Of a stretch of DNA of 64,000 bases, positions 33,481 through 46,042 are shown one piece after another. The DNA comes from Sinohyriopsis cumingii. Taxonomy: Eukaryota > Mollusca > Bivalvia > Unionida > Unionidae. Positions within the stretch are counted from its first letter, which is position 1, and each line of letters opens with the position of its first letter. Where the stretch lies: positions 131,022,016 through 131,086,015 of the forward strand of contig CM068829.1 of the NCBI GenBank assembly GCA_028554795.2. Direction: 5' to 3'. Made by a program: the position numbers and the translations under genes. Under the pieces are notes generated by a model. That model was not told where the DNA came from. It did not search any database and saw only the letters and a list, made by a program, of their open reading frames with translations.

Positions 33481-35909
33481 CTCAGGAATATCAGAAATGG
33501 TTTCAGCACTCAGAAGTTGAAACAGATAAATGGTCTTAAATTCCTGAAATTTCTTTTCAGACAATATAGCATTGGTCCTTCAAGGGGTTTGTGCACATTT
33601 ATGGTCTGAGAAGTAGATTCTGATGCTGTATTGATTAATCTCATTTATTCTTTCATTTTCATTTTTGTTCAGTTGGATTGTATATACCAAAGTTAGAATT
33701 TCCATAAGGAGATATTGCTTTTATATATTTTCATACTAAAGGTGTGCTTTATTAAAATAGCAAATGTGTAGGATGCGAAAGAGAAAATCAGATGTATGAT
33801 AAATAAAACAAAATGATGCAACTGCCATAAATGTTCAAATACAGTTGTAGATTCTTTGTCAGAAATTTATATTCCTTATTTTGTTTTGTTCAGGTACAAA
33901 TTGTACAGACTGGTACAATAATTTTGATTGTAAAGAATAAAGGACTTTATCTCAGATTATCATGCACTAAGGGTCAAAAGATATTCAAAACCATTCATAA
34001 AATGCTTTTGCATTTCATTTCACATTTGTTTAATATTCACCAATCTGCATACTGTATTTTGCATTTGCAGTCTCCATTTTCATCGTGTTACACTCATAAA
34101 TTCATTTTCATACATTTTAAAAATGTTCATTCAGCATTTCTTTTACATTTTCTTCTATATTTTACTGGGAGGATTATCAGTTTCAGGATCCTGTACTTCA
34201 ATGATGATAACAGGAAGAAGGGACAAGAAATAAAATTGCCATATCCTGTTGATATGCTAAGATAGCAGTGTTAACATGTCTTATTCCAAACGTTTGCTGA
34301 TTCATCCCTTTTTTTCTTTTGATTGCCAAAAGATGACTGCAGTTATGTTTGGTTTTATCAGAATCATTTTATTTCTATAATTGTTTATTAATTTAGTCTC
34401 TAATTTTATGCTAGGCAATGTATTACATGATTTTTCAAGTGAAACAGTTGTGATAAATCACTTGAGTGAAATAAAAAAAAAATATTTTCACTGCTGCATT
34501 GATTTTATTATAAACAAGAAATTCTAGCCATTTTTAGATGCTTGCATGATCTAATGGCGATTATGGTCGCCTCACATGCTAACAAACCAAGTTAAAATCT
34601 AATTATGTGCATGCACCTTTTTTGGTCTCTTTTTGTTTTTAATGTGTTTTTTTGCCTTAAATTAGAAGGAGAATTATGCTATTACTGACATTGTTTGTGT
34701 GAATATACACAAGACACAGCTGAAAATAAACAATAAGCCACTGACATTACTACAATGTATACAGTAATAAATTTGTCATACATGTTGCTGCTTAATACTC
34801 TGAAGCATAAAACAAAAACCAATATTTGCTTTCATATTGCGGGTGAAGGACTTGAGTATTTTCACTCATGCAATGAAATATATCCATTATTCACTCAGAG
34901 CAAGCTAGCATCCTCCTTATAATGTTTATGATTTATTTTCCAAAAAATGAATAAATCTCTTGCATGCACACCTGCCAGCTTCCTAGTGTTAAGGAGCGTA
35001 TGAGACTCAAATGTATTATTACAACAGATATGGCATATAATAATAATAAACTTGAAAATCCTTTTGTCACTAATCTTCTTTATAGGGAGGATGAGGGTTT
35101 CTAAAATACTTTTTGCAATATTTAATTGATTCTTTTTTGAAAGCTAGGTTTAATTGACCTTGGAATCAGATCAAAGGTCATCTGTTACATTTTTGTGCTT
35201 CTTTAAGATTTTGAACACAGTGATTTGTACACATACAAGTAAATCTTTATCAGATTTTGTACTAGTTGCACCCCAATAAACAATCTGATAGCATTCTGAC
35301 ATTGATTTTAAGGTCAGAGGTCATGATGGAGGTTTCCAACTATATTAACTTTTAAATATGATAACACAAACAAGATAAAATAGAATTTTACCTAATTCAG
35401 TTTATGTACATATCGAATGAATACCCTGAATGATGCCACTTAAATAACTTTGTTTCTACTGCCTTAAAACATGAATGATAGATTTAACCAAATTTAGAAC
35501 ATGGGTATATGCTGACATTATCTGAAAAACATTGAATACTTTTGTATGCATGATATCATGTTCAATGTTAACAGCCATGACATAGAATTTTCCCTTGACC
35601 GTACATGTATCTCATGAATATCCTTTGTCAGGCATGTAAGAAATAATTTTGTTTGAAAATTTGATATGTTGGAGTTTCTCAAGAATATCAGATATAGTTT
35701 TAAGTAATCAGCAGTTAAAAAGAAGAAATAGTCTTATTTTTTATTCTTGGAAATTCATTTTGACTGGTAGAGGGTCGGTCCTATTGTGGAACTCTTGTTT
35801 GCATCTTTACAATATAAAATTTTGTAGTATATGGAGTGAGTCGAGGGTCAGTTTTGAACCTGAAGGTTTCAAGTAATTTCTGAGTGCCATAGCAATTATT
35901 TCATGGCAG

Positions 35910-35957
<48 letters not shown>

Positions 35958-36141
35958 TGAAAGTTCTCAAAACCCAAACCTCCCTATACCTGAATTCCCT
36001 CATAACCTAAATGTTTTAATAAACGCTTAGGAAAAGTCATAGTATCTCACATCTGTGAATACCTCACTAAACCAAAAACTTTTGAAAACTCAAATAACTC
36101 AAATGTTTGAGGGTCCTAGGAGATTTTTGTTTTGAGGGGTT

Positions 36142-36181
<40 letters not shown>

Positions 36182-36742
36182 AGAAGCATACAAGCAAGAA
36201 AAGTTTTCAAAGACAATAAGAAGTCTTGAGCAACTCATGTAGTGTAGTTGTTTAAACATATCTGAGATCCCAAAGCTTAATATTTACAAAAATCAGTGGA
36301 AATTAGCCAAATGTAAGAGTCAAATTTATTACAAGCCTGTAATGGGGAAAAGTGCATGCAGATAATCTTGAATCGTCAGATACCTTCATTATCATAAATG
36401 ATATAGAGCAGTGTGGCAACTTTCTAGAAATCACTTGTGAATGTATATATGTAAAGGTATACATATAAAGTTATGCATGTAAAGGTTTACATATAACTGT
36501 ATGCATGTTAAGTTATGATAAGTTTAAGGTGAAATAATGAATAATGTATTCAGATTCTGATGAAAATTATAGTAACACTTCAGAAAGTCAAATCACTCAG
36601 AATCATAGTAATATCATAGATTTTTTTCAGCATTTCATAAGGATATATTCACCAAGGCAGAACATGTTTTTAAAGATATGATGGATATTGGAATAGGCAT
36701 GTTTGGGTCATCAAAGTTTTGCTTATTTTAATTTTTTTCCAG
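33481..36742. other. Intron, no gene seen; microsatellites and one MITE
   Basis: (TA)n runs lie at 35912-35954 and 36148-36179, with a pogo-like MITE between them (separate entry). A 144-codon plus frame at 33831-34265 is Phe/Ile/His-rich, without start context or domain, and is not called. Confidence 0.55.
35955..36147. mobile_element. pogo/Tigger-like MITE inside a TA microsatellite
   Basis: The left end is cagtgaaagttctcaaaacc; the right end, reverse-complemented, is tagtgaaacccctcaaaac. About 193 bp, with (TA)n on both sides, as expected for a TA-targeting mariner/pogo insertion that split a microsatellite. Confidence 0.75.
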
Positions 36743-37034
36743 AAAGTGACAATTGTTGTTTATGACCAGGATTTGTGCCAAAAATATTTTAAAAAACTGT
36801 CTGAGATCCATGAAACTCCAAGCCATCCAGTTTTGGATCTGTCAAAAGTCAGTCAGGAGAAAAAAGATGTTTTTAAGAAACAAAATGTCTCTGATGACAG
36901 GAGGAACCAGTACCTTTTTGATGATGAAGGTGATTCCAAGAATACGCCTTTACTGCATTCTGAAAGCTCACCTGCAATTCTTCATGATCAGTCAAAGAGT
37001 CATAAGCAAAGCAGTCATTCATCTGAACACCAGG
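36743..37034 (+). CDS. PARP14-like macrodomain protein, exon e
   Basis: Acceptor ...ttttttccag, donor at CAGG|gtattt (phase 1). It encodes 97 residues. KVTIVVYDQDLCQKYFKKL is the last beta strand and helix of the macrodomain. The remainder is a polar, Ser/His/Lys-rich linker (SSPAILHDQSKSHKQSSHS). It leads into the KH-like segment of exon f. Confidence 0.8.
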
Positions 37035-39312
37035 GTATTTATCTTTATTATGTTTAGCTTTCAGACATCTGTTTTGTTGTATTTATTCCTCATCTCAACA
37101 GTGGTAGCACATACGGTGTTATCCTTGTCTGTCCATCTGTCTGTCTATCTATCACACCTTGGGGAGTTTTGTGTTTAGGTCCATCTTCAGGCACTCTGGT
37201 GACAGCATTTTTGTTTCATGTGAACACATTTTGAGGGGGTGGAGAATATGGAGTAGATTTAGGAAATTCCCTACATGATGACACTTTGAAAATTTGTTGA
37301 GTCACAGCATAATGCAGGTGGAAAATTGCCTCATATGCCATGCATTTATTGACCATCCTTATGGAGCTATATTGCTAAGTTGCAGTGGCAAGCTGTTGTA
37401 AAATGGTATGCATACTCTGAAAATTAAGAACTTCTGTAACAAATCGTTATGTTTTTTCACATATGCCTGTTTTTAGTAAATTATCATTAAACAAAATTGA
37501 TGTTTTTTTTCAAGTATAAAAGCTCAATAGACAATTTTTTTATCACCAGAAGCTCAGAATTTTAATTGCAATTCTTGATTGCTAAAAAGCACCTGATGAA
37601 AATGGTAGTGCAACATAGAGGCCAATAAATCAGCCACTTTCCCGTGATGATATTGATTTTCGATTTAGGAGCTGATGTCATCTATTCATTGAAACCTGCG
37701 CATCTCTGCAGCTAATTTTGGCTGCACACATCAGTGTACACTTACCGGTATGTCTCATGGCTGTGAAGCTACCATTGACTGAAGGGTTCCTTTGGTGACA
37801 TGTACATTATGTTTCTGGAGCAAGTCTTATGTTTGGTGACTTGTTATCCATGTGGAATAGCACAACCCTGTGTCCTGTTGTCATTTTGTATTTCACACTA
37901 GATATGGCTGTTACCATTTACTAGTGTCTAAAGTGTATGCAGGTTTGTTTTGGAAAGATTTATTGCAGCAAAATTGCACTTTTTGATGAATAGGTGACAT
38001 CAAACCCATATATCATCCATCAGTATCAACACAGATTTGTGGGTTGATTAATCGTACTACGTAACACACTGATTTTCAGCCAAACATGAATGTTCACTAT
38101 TTTAAGTTAATAATGATTAGGAAAAAAAAATTAAAATGAAACATGGAGGATAACAACAAAAGTGGAACATGTAGCAAAATAAAGGATTTGAGAATGTTTG
38201 AGAAATGAGTCGGTACACAGTCTAAATATCAAGAAAACTGAAAATTAAAAACCAGAGATTTCAGTATGAACTAACTGATATATATTTTATTCACAGAGTT
38301 GATGTTAATTAGCTTTACTTTTTCATACAATAATACAGATAGTTTTTTTGGATCAGTATCTGGTCAGAATGTATAGTTTTAAAGCCCACAAACTTGTAGC
38401 AAGAAAGCTGCATAAATTTATTGCTAGCTAATGCAGTAACAAGCTTTTGAATGGTTATGATGCAGTGTTGTTAAATAAACATGCATAAGCTCGACACATG
38501 GTTCTAAATCCAAGCTTGTGGTAACCTTATAAATTAGCTTACTTGATAACCTCATCAACAGATAATCATAAAAAGTTTGCTTTATTTATGCCCACGGTTG
38601 AACGAGACAGTAGTTTTATCTCTTGGCATGGCAGGTAACCTTTATCTGAGAAGTTTACAAGTGGATTTTGGATGTGCAAAATCAAACTTATTCACATTCA
38701 GATTAGTAATTTATTCCAGTGGTTGATTGCTCAGGCAATTTAAGTAGTCACCTCATGTTCCATTTGCATTGTGTCTACCATATGTTTATGACTATTCAAA
38801 GCCAAATTATTGAGCTACTATCAGGAAAGGACAGAAACTGGATCCAAATGTCTGATGTCTGGCTAAACTTAAAAAGATACAATGACACTGACCCTGTTTC
38901 CTCAGGACTTGTATTATACAAGTGCATGCAGGATCTGAATTTTTTTTCTTTCAACAGCAGTCGTCTATGTATCAAATTTGTATATGTTCAGTAATAAAAA
39001 ATAATTATTTCTTAGAGTAAGTGGTTGTAATTAATAAAGGGTTCTGATCATAATATATTTATTTTTTATTTGTATTATATTAGGAGTTAAATTTAAATGA
39101 AAATGCATGTGTAAAACTTGGAATAAATTCTCTTGTAGTTATGATCATTAAAATGGCTGATAATAATTCCATTTCTTGCAATTATTTTTTTCTGCATTGA
39201 TGTTTTAGTGATTTATCTTTATTATTCATTATATCAAGTGTTCATTCTTCAGGCAGCTAGAATTTAGTCACATCAACCCATGTTAAACAGAACTGTTTTG
39301 TTATATGTTCAG
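37035..39312. other. Intron without recognised features
   Basis: No coherent frame, repeat array or RNA gene was identified. Scattered short frames lack splice context. Confidence 0.5.
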
Positions 39313-39561
39313 AAAGAGAAAGAACTGCAAGTGATGCTTTTAAATTGGGTGCTACAAAAGAATCAGCTGTGACAGTGACAATTTTTGCCAAAGACAAGCA
39401 CACATGTTTAGAATGTGTAAAGAATCTAGCTAAAGAGATGAAGGAAAATTACTTGTTTGAGAGTGAACCGGTCAACAAAAAACATAAACTGCCACCAGAA
39501 GATAAAAAGAAACTAAAGGATATACTGTCAAAGTATGAAGCAAGTGTTGAACAGAAACGAG
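39313..39561 (+). CDS. PARP14-like macrodomain protein, exon f (KH-like)
   Basis: Acceptor ...atgttcag; its two first bases complete a Glu codon with exon e. Donor cgag|gtctgt, phase 1. It encodes 83 residues. SAVTVTIFAKDKHTCLECVKNL resembles a strand-plus-helix repeat of the degenerate KH domains found between macrodomains and WWE in PARP14. LPPEDKKKLKDILSKY follows as the next helix. Function in the family: RNA or protein interaction surface. Confidence 0.75.
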
Positions 39562-41371
39562 GTCTGTATTTGGGTTATGATAATAATACAAATCATATGT
39601 TTTTAATATATATTTTCAACATGGACTTATTTAATATGATCCACCAAATACTTTTTTGTTTTTCTACTTTATCTAGCATCAGTAGTTTAAACAGACCACC
39701 CCTTCTTTTAATCCTACCTGTAAAAAGAGTCCTGGATTTGTATAATTGTCTATCTGTCACTGCATCACATATTAGTGTATACTTTTTATCTCCTGGACCC
39801 TTTGGGGTCTCTTCTTGGTACGGTTTTTATCACTTCTAGTTATTGAATTTAGTGTAAGAGTTATCCTCATTTTTTGCATTATTGTGTCCATCCATCCATT
39901 TGTTAAGTCACACTTCTCTGGCTGATCTCTCCAGAACTGTTTTAAATTCCTTATGGAAATCTTCATGTTTTTGTATCATGACATATGTCACTCGTGTAAG
40001 ACTTGACTTTGTCATGTGAAAACTTTTGGAGTTATCTCCCCACTTTTAAAAATTTTGTCCATCATTTTGGTACAGATCTGTGGTGAATATTTCCTTAACC
40101 TATTCCCATATTTTTTATTTGTATCAAGACAGGAGTTTGTAACTCCTATTAAATTTGGTTTTGTCAGAATATAACTTTTAGAGTAATCTCCCCATTTTTA
40201 ATAATTGCTGCTTCATTTCTCCTTAACCATTTAATATATATTTTATGAGAATTGTTTTATCAAATTTTCTTTAGTAGGAAATTTATCTTGTACAAACGAA
40301 TTGGCTGTCTTATGATCATTTTAAGAGTTGTGTCCATTCATTCCTCTCCATCACATTGAAGAACTCTTGTCAGTTGTCGTTATCTTCTAGATTGATTCAG
40401 ATATCTTCATGAAATTTGACCTGATTTGTGTCATGTTGGAGTTAATGCCACTTGATTATAATGAGATTTGTCTTATTTTTACTTTTTTTTCTTTTTGAGT
40501 AGAGGTATTGTGTATGCACTTGCTTACTGACGTGTAGTATATATATGGTGAAAACCCCCATGTGTAGGAAAGCTGTTGCTTATTAATTTATGTTCCATCC
40601 TTAAGCATCCTCTGTCTTATGCAGTGATGTGACAACACATAACACTGTTGGTCCCTAAGGCAAGGTGGAGGTAATTGTAAACTTTAGTTAAGTTCACAGT
40701 TGGTGAGGCAAGTTTTGCTATACAACATTATTAAAATGTTTTAATGAATTATGCATTTATATTTAAGAAGCAAGATAATAATTCTGCAGAAGCTTGGTTT
40801 TGACGAATTTGTGAAATCAATATTGTTTCTTCCTCAATTCAAATTTTACTGTTTTAGAAGGAGAAGAAATCAGTGGCTTTGAAAATATTAAATACAATGT
40901 CAGTTCAGCTTATTCATTATTTTTTTTAATACAATGTCATTTCAGGTTATTTGGTACTTTATTAAATACCATGTCATTCCAAGTTGTTTAGTATTTGATT
41001 GAATACCATGTCATTCCAAGTTATTCAGTGTTTTTTTGAATACCAATGTCATTTCAAGTTATTCAGTATTTTATTATTACCATGTCAATTCAAGCTATTT
41101 AGTATTTGAGTGAATACCATGATATTCCAAGTTATTCAGAGTTTTTTTGAATACCAATATGTAATTTCAAGTTATTCAGTACTTTAGTAAGTACCATGTC
41201 AGTTCAAGTTACTCAGTATTTGATTGAATACCATGTCATTTCAAGTTATTCATTATTTTATGTCAGTATTTGTTTGCTCCCTGTTGCCAAGACAATGAAA
41301 GAATAGAGACTACAGGTAAATAGTAAGACATGAATAAAGACTAAAATGATCCATTTGTTTTTTTTTTATAG
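39562..41371. other. Intron with a ~42-bp minisatellite at 40890-41265
   Basis: About nine copies of a unit around aataccatgtcattccaagt with tattcagtatttgattg are present. The 39850-40530 stretch has the look of an old interspersed repeat (recurring gagttatctccccactttt) but was not identified. Confidence 0.65.
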
Positions 41372-41602
41372 TTATGAAGGGTGTGTTCATCCTTAAGGGA
41401 TGGAAGGAGGAAGTTTATGCTGCCCATAATGCAATCTTGAAGGTTTTGTTTGAGTCAAGTGAAACCACACGGAATAGAAAGTCTCAACACAAACGTCCAT
41501 CATCAGATTTCTGGATGTCAAAAACATTTGAACAACCTGAAACTCCAGAATACTGGAGTATGGGAAATAATGTTATTAAAGATCTGATTCCCAAATTTGC
41601 AG
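41372..41602 (+). CDS. PARP14-like macrodomain protein, exon g
   Basis: Acceptor ...tttttatag in phase with exon f, donor GCAG|gtatat (phase 1). It encodes 77 residues. MKGVFILKGWKEEVYAAHNAILKVLF completes the KH-like unit (IxGxxxxVxxAxxxIxxxL). The linker then reaches ETPEYWSMGNNVIKDLIPKF, which resembles the start of a PARP catalytic domain (P-x-W near its N-terminus) but is too short to prove it. Later exons were not found in the remaining 22 kb. The exon's last 55 bp are part of a tandem repeat that continues into the intron. Confidence 0.75.
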
Positions 41603-41990
41603 GTATATTATCAGGTATGAAGTATTGGAAGTAATGCTCAGCAAGATATGATTTCCAAATTTCAGGGTGCATTATCAGGTATGGAATATGGAAGTAATGT
41701 TATTCACAATTTTGATTTCCATGTTTCCGGGTATATTATCAGGTACAGAATATGGAAAGTAATGTTATGCATGATTTGATTTCCACATTTCTGGGTACAT
41801 TATCAGGTATGGAGTATGGGAAGTAATGTTATGCAAGATTTGATTTCCAAGTTTCTGGATGCATTATCATTTATGAAGTATGGGAGGTAATGTTATTTAA
41901 TATTTTATTTCCAAGTTTCTGGGTGCATTATCAGGTATAGATTATGGGAAGTTAAATGTTATTAAAGATTTGATTTCCATGATCTTAGAG
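41548..41990 (+). repeat. ~65-bp tandem repeat spanning an exon end and its 5' splice site
   Basis: Six copies of a unit around tatgggaagtaatgttattc, gatttgatttccaagtttct and gggtgcattatcaggtatgg. The first copy is the coding 3' end of exon 41372-41602 including its donor. The others lie in the intron and each has a potential GT donor. Confidence 0.85.
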
Positions 41991-41999
41991 GACTTTCAT

Positions 42000-42260
42000 A
42001 CTGAGCAACAGCCATGCATATTAATGAGGTTGTCCTGTATCTGATTGGTACAGCTTAGTTTTTACCACTGTCAAGGTCATATATATCTGACAAGATTCAG
42101 ATAACCTGATATGCAGATTTATATCTAAAATTTCTCCATGCACATTAATAAGGTGATTTTGCATCTGATTGGCTGAAATTGTTACCACTCTAGAAGCCAT
42201 ATTTTTCTGATCAGATTTTGCTTCAACTTGATATGTAAATTATATCATTAGGTTAATGTG
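42000..42260 (+). repeat. Dispersed degenerate repeat, locus 2
   Basis: Two copies in tandem, each with ccatgcatattaatgaggt, tctgattggctga and accactctagaagccatat-type phrases, matching 19690-20060 and 53745-54600. The remaining 42261-42941 is featureless. Confidence 0.65.
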
Positions 42261-42941
42261 AACTGATACAGTGAAGGCAAAATTATGTTCAAGTAGAAAT
42301 TTGTAAAATACACTTTAGACCTTAATTACCTCTAAGTTTTGGGTAAATCACAGTATTTGGCCCAGATCTGTTGCACATGGGGGTCAGATTTCAACTTCAC
42401 AGAATTCTGTTGAAACAACTTGATTTTGGAAGTTCAACACTTTGAACCTCTGAAAAGTTAATGGTTTATTGAAGAGAAAATGGCAAGTTTATTTTTATCT
42501 TGTTTGCTTGAGGTAGAGTAGGTTCTGGTTACAGACACTGCAGTGTGAATATAACATGCAAAGTCAGTCATAGTTTTCACTTGAACATTTAATTTTTGTA
42601 ATTATTAACAAACTTGAACTCATAAACAAACAAAATAGCATTTATGTGACTAGATAGGTCATAAGCAAATTAAACCTTACTCTCTCTTCAACACTACTTT
42701 AACTGATCATTCCTTTATCATAATATACTAACAAGGTCAAGGGAAATTGAAAATATTGCTTTGATTTTGTTGTTTGAACCTATAGGCAATAATCAACCAC
42801 ATGTTCTAGTTCCAGAACTGCATATGAAAAAAATTAAAAAAAATGTACCAGACAAAGGTCCAAACAGTTATAGACACTACATAATTCACGAAATGAATAA
42901 ACTTATTTTGACATGGTCTGCATAAATAATCACTTTCATTC

Positions 42942-42948
42942 CTTTATT
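42942..42948 (+). repeat. 7-bp target-site duplication, left copy
   Basis: CTTTATT directly before CAGACCTGCCAAC; it is repeated at 51572-51578 directly after the inverted end. Confidence 0.75.
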
Positions 42949-43238
42949 CAGACCTGCCAACTCTTAAAATTTTATCTTAAGTCTTACGAAAATTACCCTT
43001 AAAGGTCTACTATAGTCAAATACACATTATATATCATAATGTTCCTTTTTTGCTGAATAACTCAGAAATGTACATTTTAGATGTAGGTTTCAACTCACAG
43101 AGGAGAAATTTAAGATTTTTTGTGCATACAACGATGTTTTACGGAAAACGCTCTGGAAATATTTTTACACTTCTGGTGAAAAATCAGATTTTCGGAAGTG
43201 ACGCACAGTCAGAAAGTCCCTCAAGTTTAGTGTATGTG

Positions 43239-43474
43239 ATGATAATAGCTGATAGTGATGACACTAGCGAATTTATGGCAAATTTGTCATGCTCATCTTC
43301 GTCGTTTGAGGAAGGTGAACCCCTTGAAGATGTCCAACTTCATGAATCTAAAGAAGATTCTGCTCGCTATGAAGTGAGGCCATATCAATTTCAGCCCGAA
43401 CGAGACGAGGATCAAGGCCCAGAAGAGGACACAGTCCATGATCAAGCTGAGCAGCGCTTGGGCTCTACATTCTG
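43239..43474 (+). CDS. P2X7-ballast-domain protein, exon 1
   Basis: I start at the Met of MIIADSDDTSEF; a second Met 12 codons later is possible, and an upstream in-frame extension exists from 43050. It encodes about 79 residues: Ser/Glu-rich N-terminus, then VRPYQFQPERDEDQ (an acidic PYxFxP phrase common ahead of invertebrate P2X7-type C-terminal domains), then AEQRLGSTF. Donor at TCTG|gtaatt, phase 2. No transmembrane segment, so the product would be a soluble protein, not a channel. It lies 290 bp inside the left TIR of the element. Confidence 0.65.
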
Positions 43475-43994
43475 GTAATTGCTATTATCATTATTGCAAT
43501 TATTATTAATTATTACTAATATATTATTCTTTCTTTAATGTTATTTAAATTTCATAATGAAAAGAGAAGTAAACGAATTTGAGCTAAAGCTTGTTGGATG
43601 TCTTCAGAGAAGATTTTCATTTAAGTTGGTTCATCAGTAACTAGTGGTGTTACATTTTAACACTTAAGACTCGGACTGTGAGAGGTGTAGAAATAAATGC
43701 TTTATTAATTTTATGACTCAAGTTTGTTCTTTTAAACCACGCATACCCTAAGTGTACCTTTTAATCCAGCTAATGTGTATAAATTTTTATATCCTCCATG
43801 GATAGATGCTTAGCCAGCATATTTTTCCATGTCGGTTAAGGTGCACAGTACTAGTGGCAAATAATGCAAAAAGGTTTATGGGGAAACTAATAATGAGAAT
43901 AATATAATACATTTCTGATGAGATGTAAATTTCGGTATTGTGGTACAAAAGGTACAACAAAAGTTTTACCATTTATCACACACACACACATTTA

Positions 43995-43997
<3 letters not shown>

Positions 43998-44060
<63 letters not shown>
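43998..44060. repeat. (TA)n microsatellite in the P2X7-like intron
   Basis: About 30 TA units preceded by a short CA run at 43978-43990. Confidence 0.95.
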
Positions 44061-44063
<3 letters not shown>

Positions 44064-44171
44064 CACTTGATAATGCAAGAGCTACAAGTTTGCTGTCTAA
44101 CACAATAATTATGATAGTGCATATTTATCATGTATATTGATTTATTCAGGTGTTTCGTAAGGAAATTACAG

Positions 44172-44366
44172 TAGTAAAGAAACAGTTGAAGAGTGTAGAT
44201 GCTGTAAAGAGATCAATGTGATTTTTTATAAGACCAAGGAGCTCAATGTGGATTGTATCATCGATCATCCTGGATTTCTGACAGTTTGCTTGGATGAATA
44301 TGTCCTGGAAGCAGCATACTATGCCTACCGACAGCAGTATGGAAATTGCGAGGAAATTCTGTCAGA
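44172..44366 (+). CDS. P2X7-ballast-domain protein, exon 2
   Basis: It encodes SKETVEECRCCKEINVIFY, then CIIDHPGFLTVCLDEYVLEA and YRQQYGNCEEILSE. CxxCC-EI, C-I--HPGF--VCL and the aromatic YYAYRQQYG match the cysteine-rich P2X7 intracellular ballast, whose Cys and His bind zinc in vertebrate P2X7. The only acceptor that keeps the frame is ...aattacag at 44170-44171 (phase 2). It omits the WCxCGxC part expected just before. A better-placed acceptor (...tttattcag, 44149) would read WCFVRKLQ then TAG. Donor at TCAGA|gtacgt, phase 2. Confidence 0.65.
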
Positions 44367-44865
44367 GTACGTAAACAATTATGGGCAAAATGTTCTCACA
44401 ATAGTTATGGCACCAATATCAGGTCCCTTATGGGAAAAGTGATTGCTGTATAACCATAAATATAAAACAAAGTCACTCATAAATTCATGAAATCCCTCCT
44501 TCATTGAGAAATTGTGACATTTTTCTTATGTGGAGTTTTCACCCAAACCTTTCAAGAATAAACCTTGCTAGCATCATTTGTCTGTTATACTGGAAATTAT
44601 CATGTAAAACTGTAACTTCAGTCGAACAATACTTTCATTACTTGAACAGACTCTGCACTATGACATTTAAAACATATTGTTGTCTGTTCCTATTCACATA
44701 AGATTCATTTAGCTTCCTACCATTGGCTGTAGTAAAATCTAATTTTATGCTAAAGGTCTTGACTCAGAAAACTTGAAATAAATAAGTTAAAACCAGAATA
44801 GGTGACATAATATAACTTTATTCAAGCCTAAAATATGTTGCATATTCTATTTTCTGTCATAATAG

Positions 44866-45016
44866 ATACACTGCATACAGGCAGCTGGTAAGATGGTGCT
44901 GGGGATATCTTGGCCGTGAAATCCGAGTTGCTTTGCCATCCTGTGCAGTAGTGGATGCAATCAGGCAGAAGTTCCCAAGTGAAGGTGGTAACTACACAGG
45001 TTTCAAGCACTTGTAG
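44866..45016 (+). CDS. P2X7-ballast-domain protein, exon 3 (last)
   Basis: It follows ...tcataatag and ends at TAG (45014-45016). YTAYRQLVRWCWGYLGREI followed by RVALPSCAVVDAIRQKFPS is the best conserved block of the P2X7 ballast (YR-YR-- W--G-LG---R--LPSC-V--IR--FP). The short C-terminus is EGGNYTGFKHL. By family knowledge this domain forms a GDP- and zinc-binding cytoplasmic fold in mammalian P2X7; the function of stand-alone invertebrate copies is unknown. Confidence 0.8.
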
Positions 45017-46040
45017 TTATCTTGCAGATCGTGATGTGAGAGCCTGGACAGCCGTTGACTTGTCTGGCCTCAGGGATTGGCTGCATAGAGATGGTGGTAA
45101 CTATCAACTGACTGGTTTCCTGACCATTTTCTCCAGTGATGCCATCAACTCTTCAACATATTCTGAAAGAAGAAATGTTTCCCACCATAATTTAAGAAAG
45201 AAGAATTTCATCCACTGCCTATATGCATGCAGAAAGTTTTTATAACAAAAATTTGTAGATACCGTTGTAATAAAAGTCAAAATGGTATTCATTTTAACAA
45301 ACATAAATAGTATTTGACTGTATAATTATTTTGTTACAATATATGATTTTGAATATGTGCTACAAATATAAATCTGCACCGACTTTATTTTCATTAAAAT
45401 AAATTAAATCAAGCTGCTTTGCCATCATTTTTAGTGTATGCGATCAGTTGGAACTTCCCAAGTGAAAGTGTTAGCTACACTCATTACAAGGACTTGTACT
45501 TTGTGTGCAAATGGGATGTGTAAGACTGGACAGATTCAACTTGTCTGGCCTCTGGAATCGGCTGCATAGAGCTGGCGGTAACTATCAACAGACTCTGGCT
45601 TCTTGACGATATCCTCCAGTGCTGCCATCAACTCTTCAACATAGTCTGAAATAAGGAATCCCCCCCCCCCCTTAATTTAAGAGGCTAACAAGAATTACAT
45701 CCACTTCCTCTATCCCCACAAATAATTTACTAAAAATAATTAAGAGAATTGAAGACAAGATTTAAATAGTATTCAATTTAACATAAATATAAATTGTAGT
45801 AGAATGAATAATAATTTTGTCATGATGTATGATTCTGAATATGTGCGACAAAAATGAATCCACATCGACTTTGTTTTGGTTAAGATCCATGAAATCTGAT
45901 TTGCTTTGCCTGCAGCATATGCAATCAGGTGGAATTTTCCAACTGAAATGGTAACTATACAGGTTTCAAGGCCTTGTACTTATCTTGCGAATCGAGATTT
46001 ATGAGCCTGGACAGCATTCGACTTGTCTGGCCTCTGGACT
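45017..46040 (+). repeat. Degenerate tandem copies of the P2X7 exon-3 tail
   Basis: The segment from about 44925 to 45170 (cccaagtgaaggtggtaact, acttgtctggcctcagggat, tgccatcaactcttcaacat) recurs near 45410-45660 and, shortened, near 45890-46040, each with stops and indels. The spacing is about 480 bp. A poly-C tract lies at 45661-45670. Confidence 0.75.
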
Positions 46041-46042
46041 AT

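Noticed and set aside
33831-34265. 144-codon plus frame
   Set aside because: Low-complexity Phe/Ile/His composition, alternative start only, no homology I can recognise.
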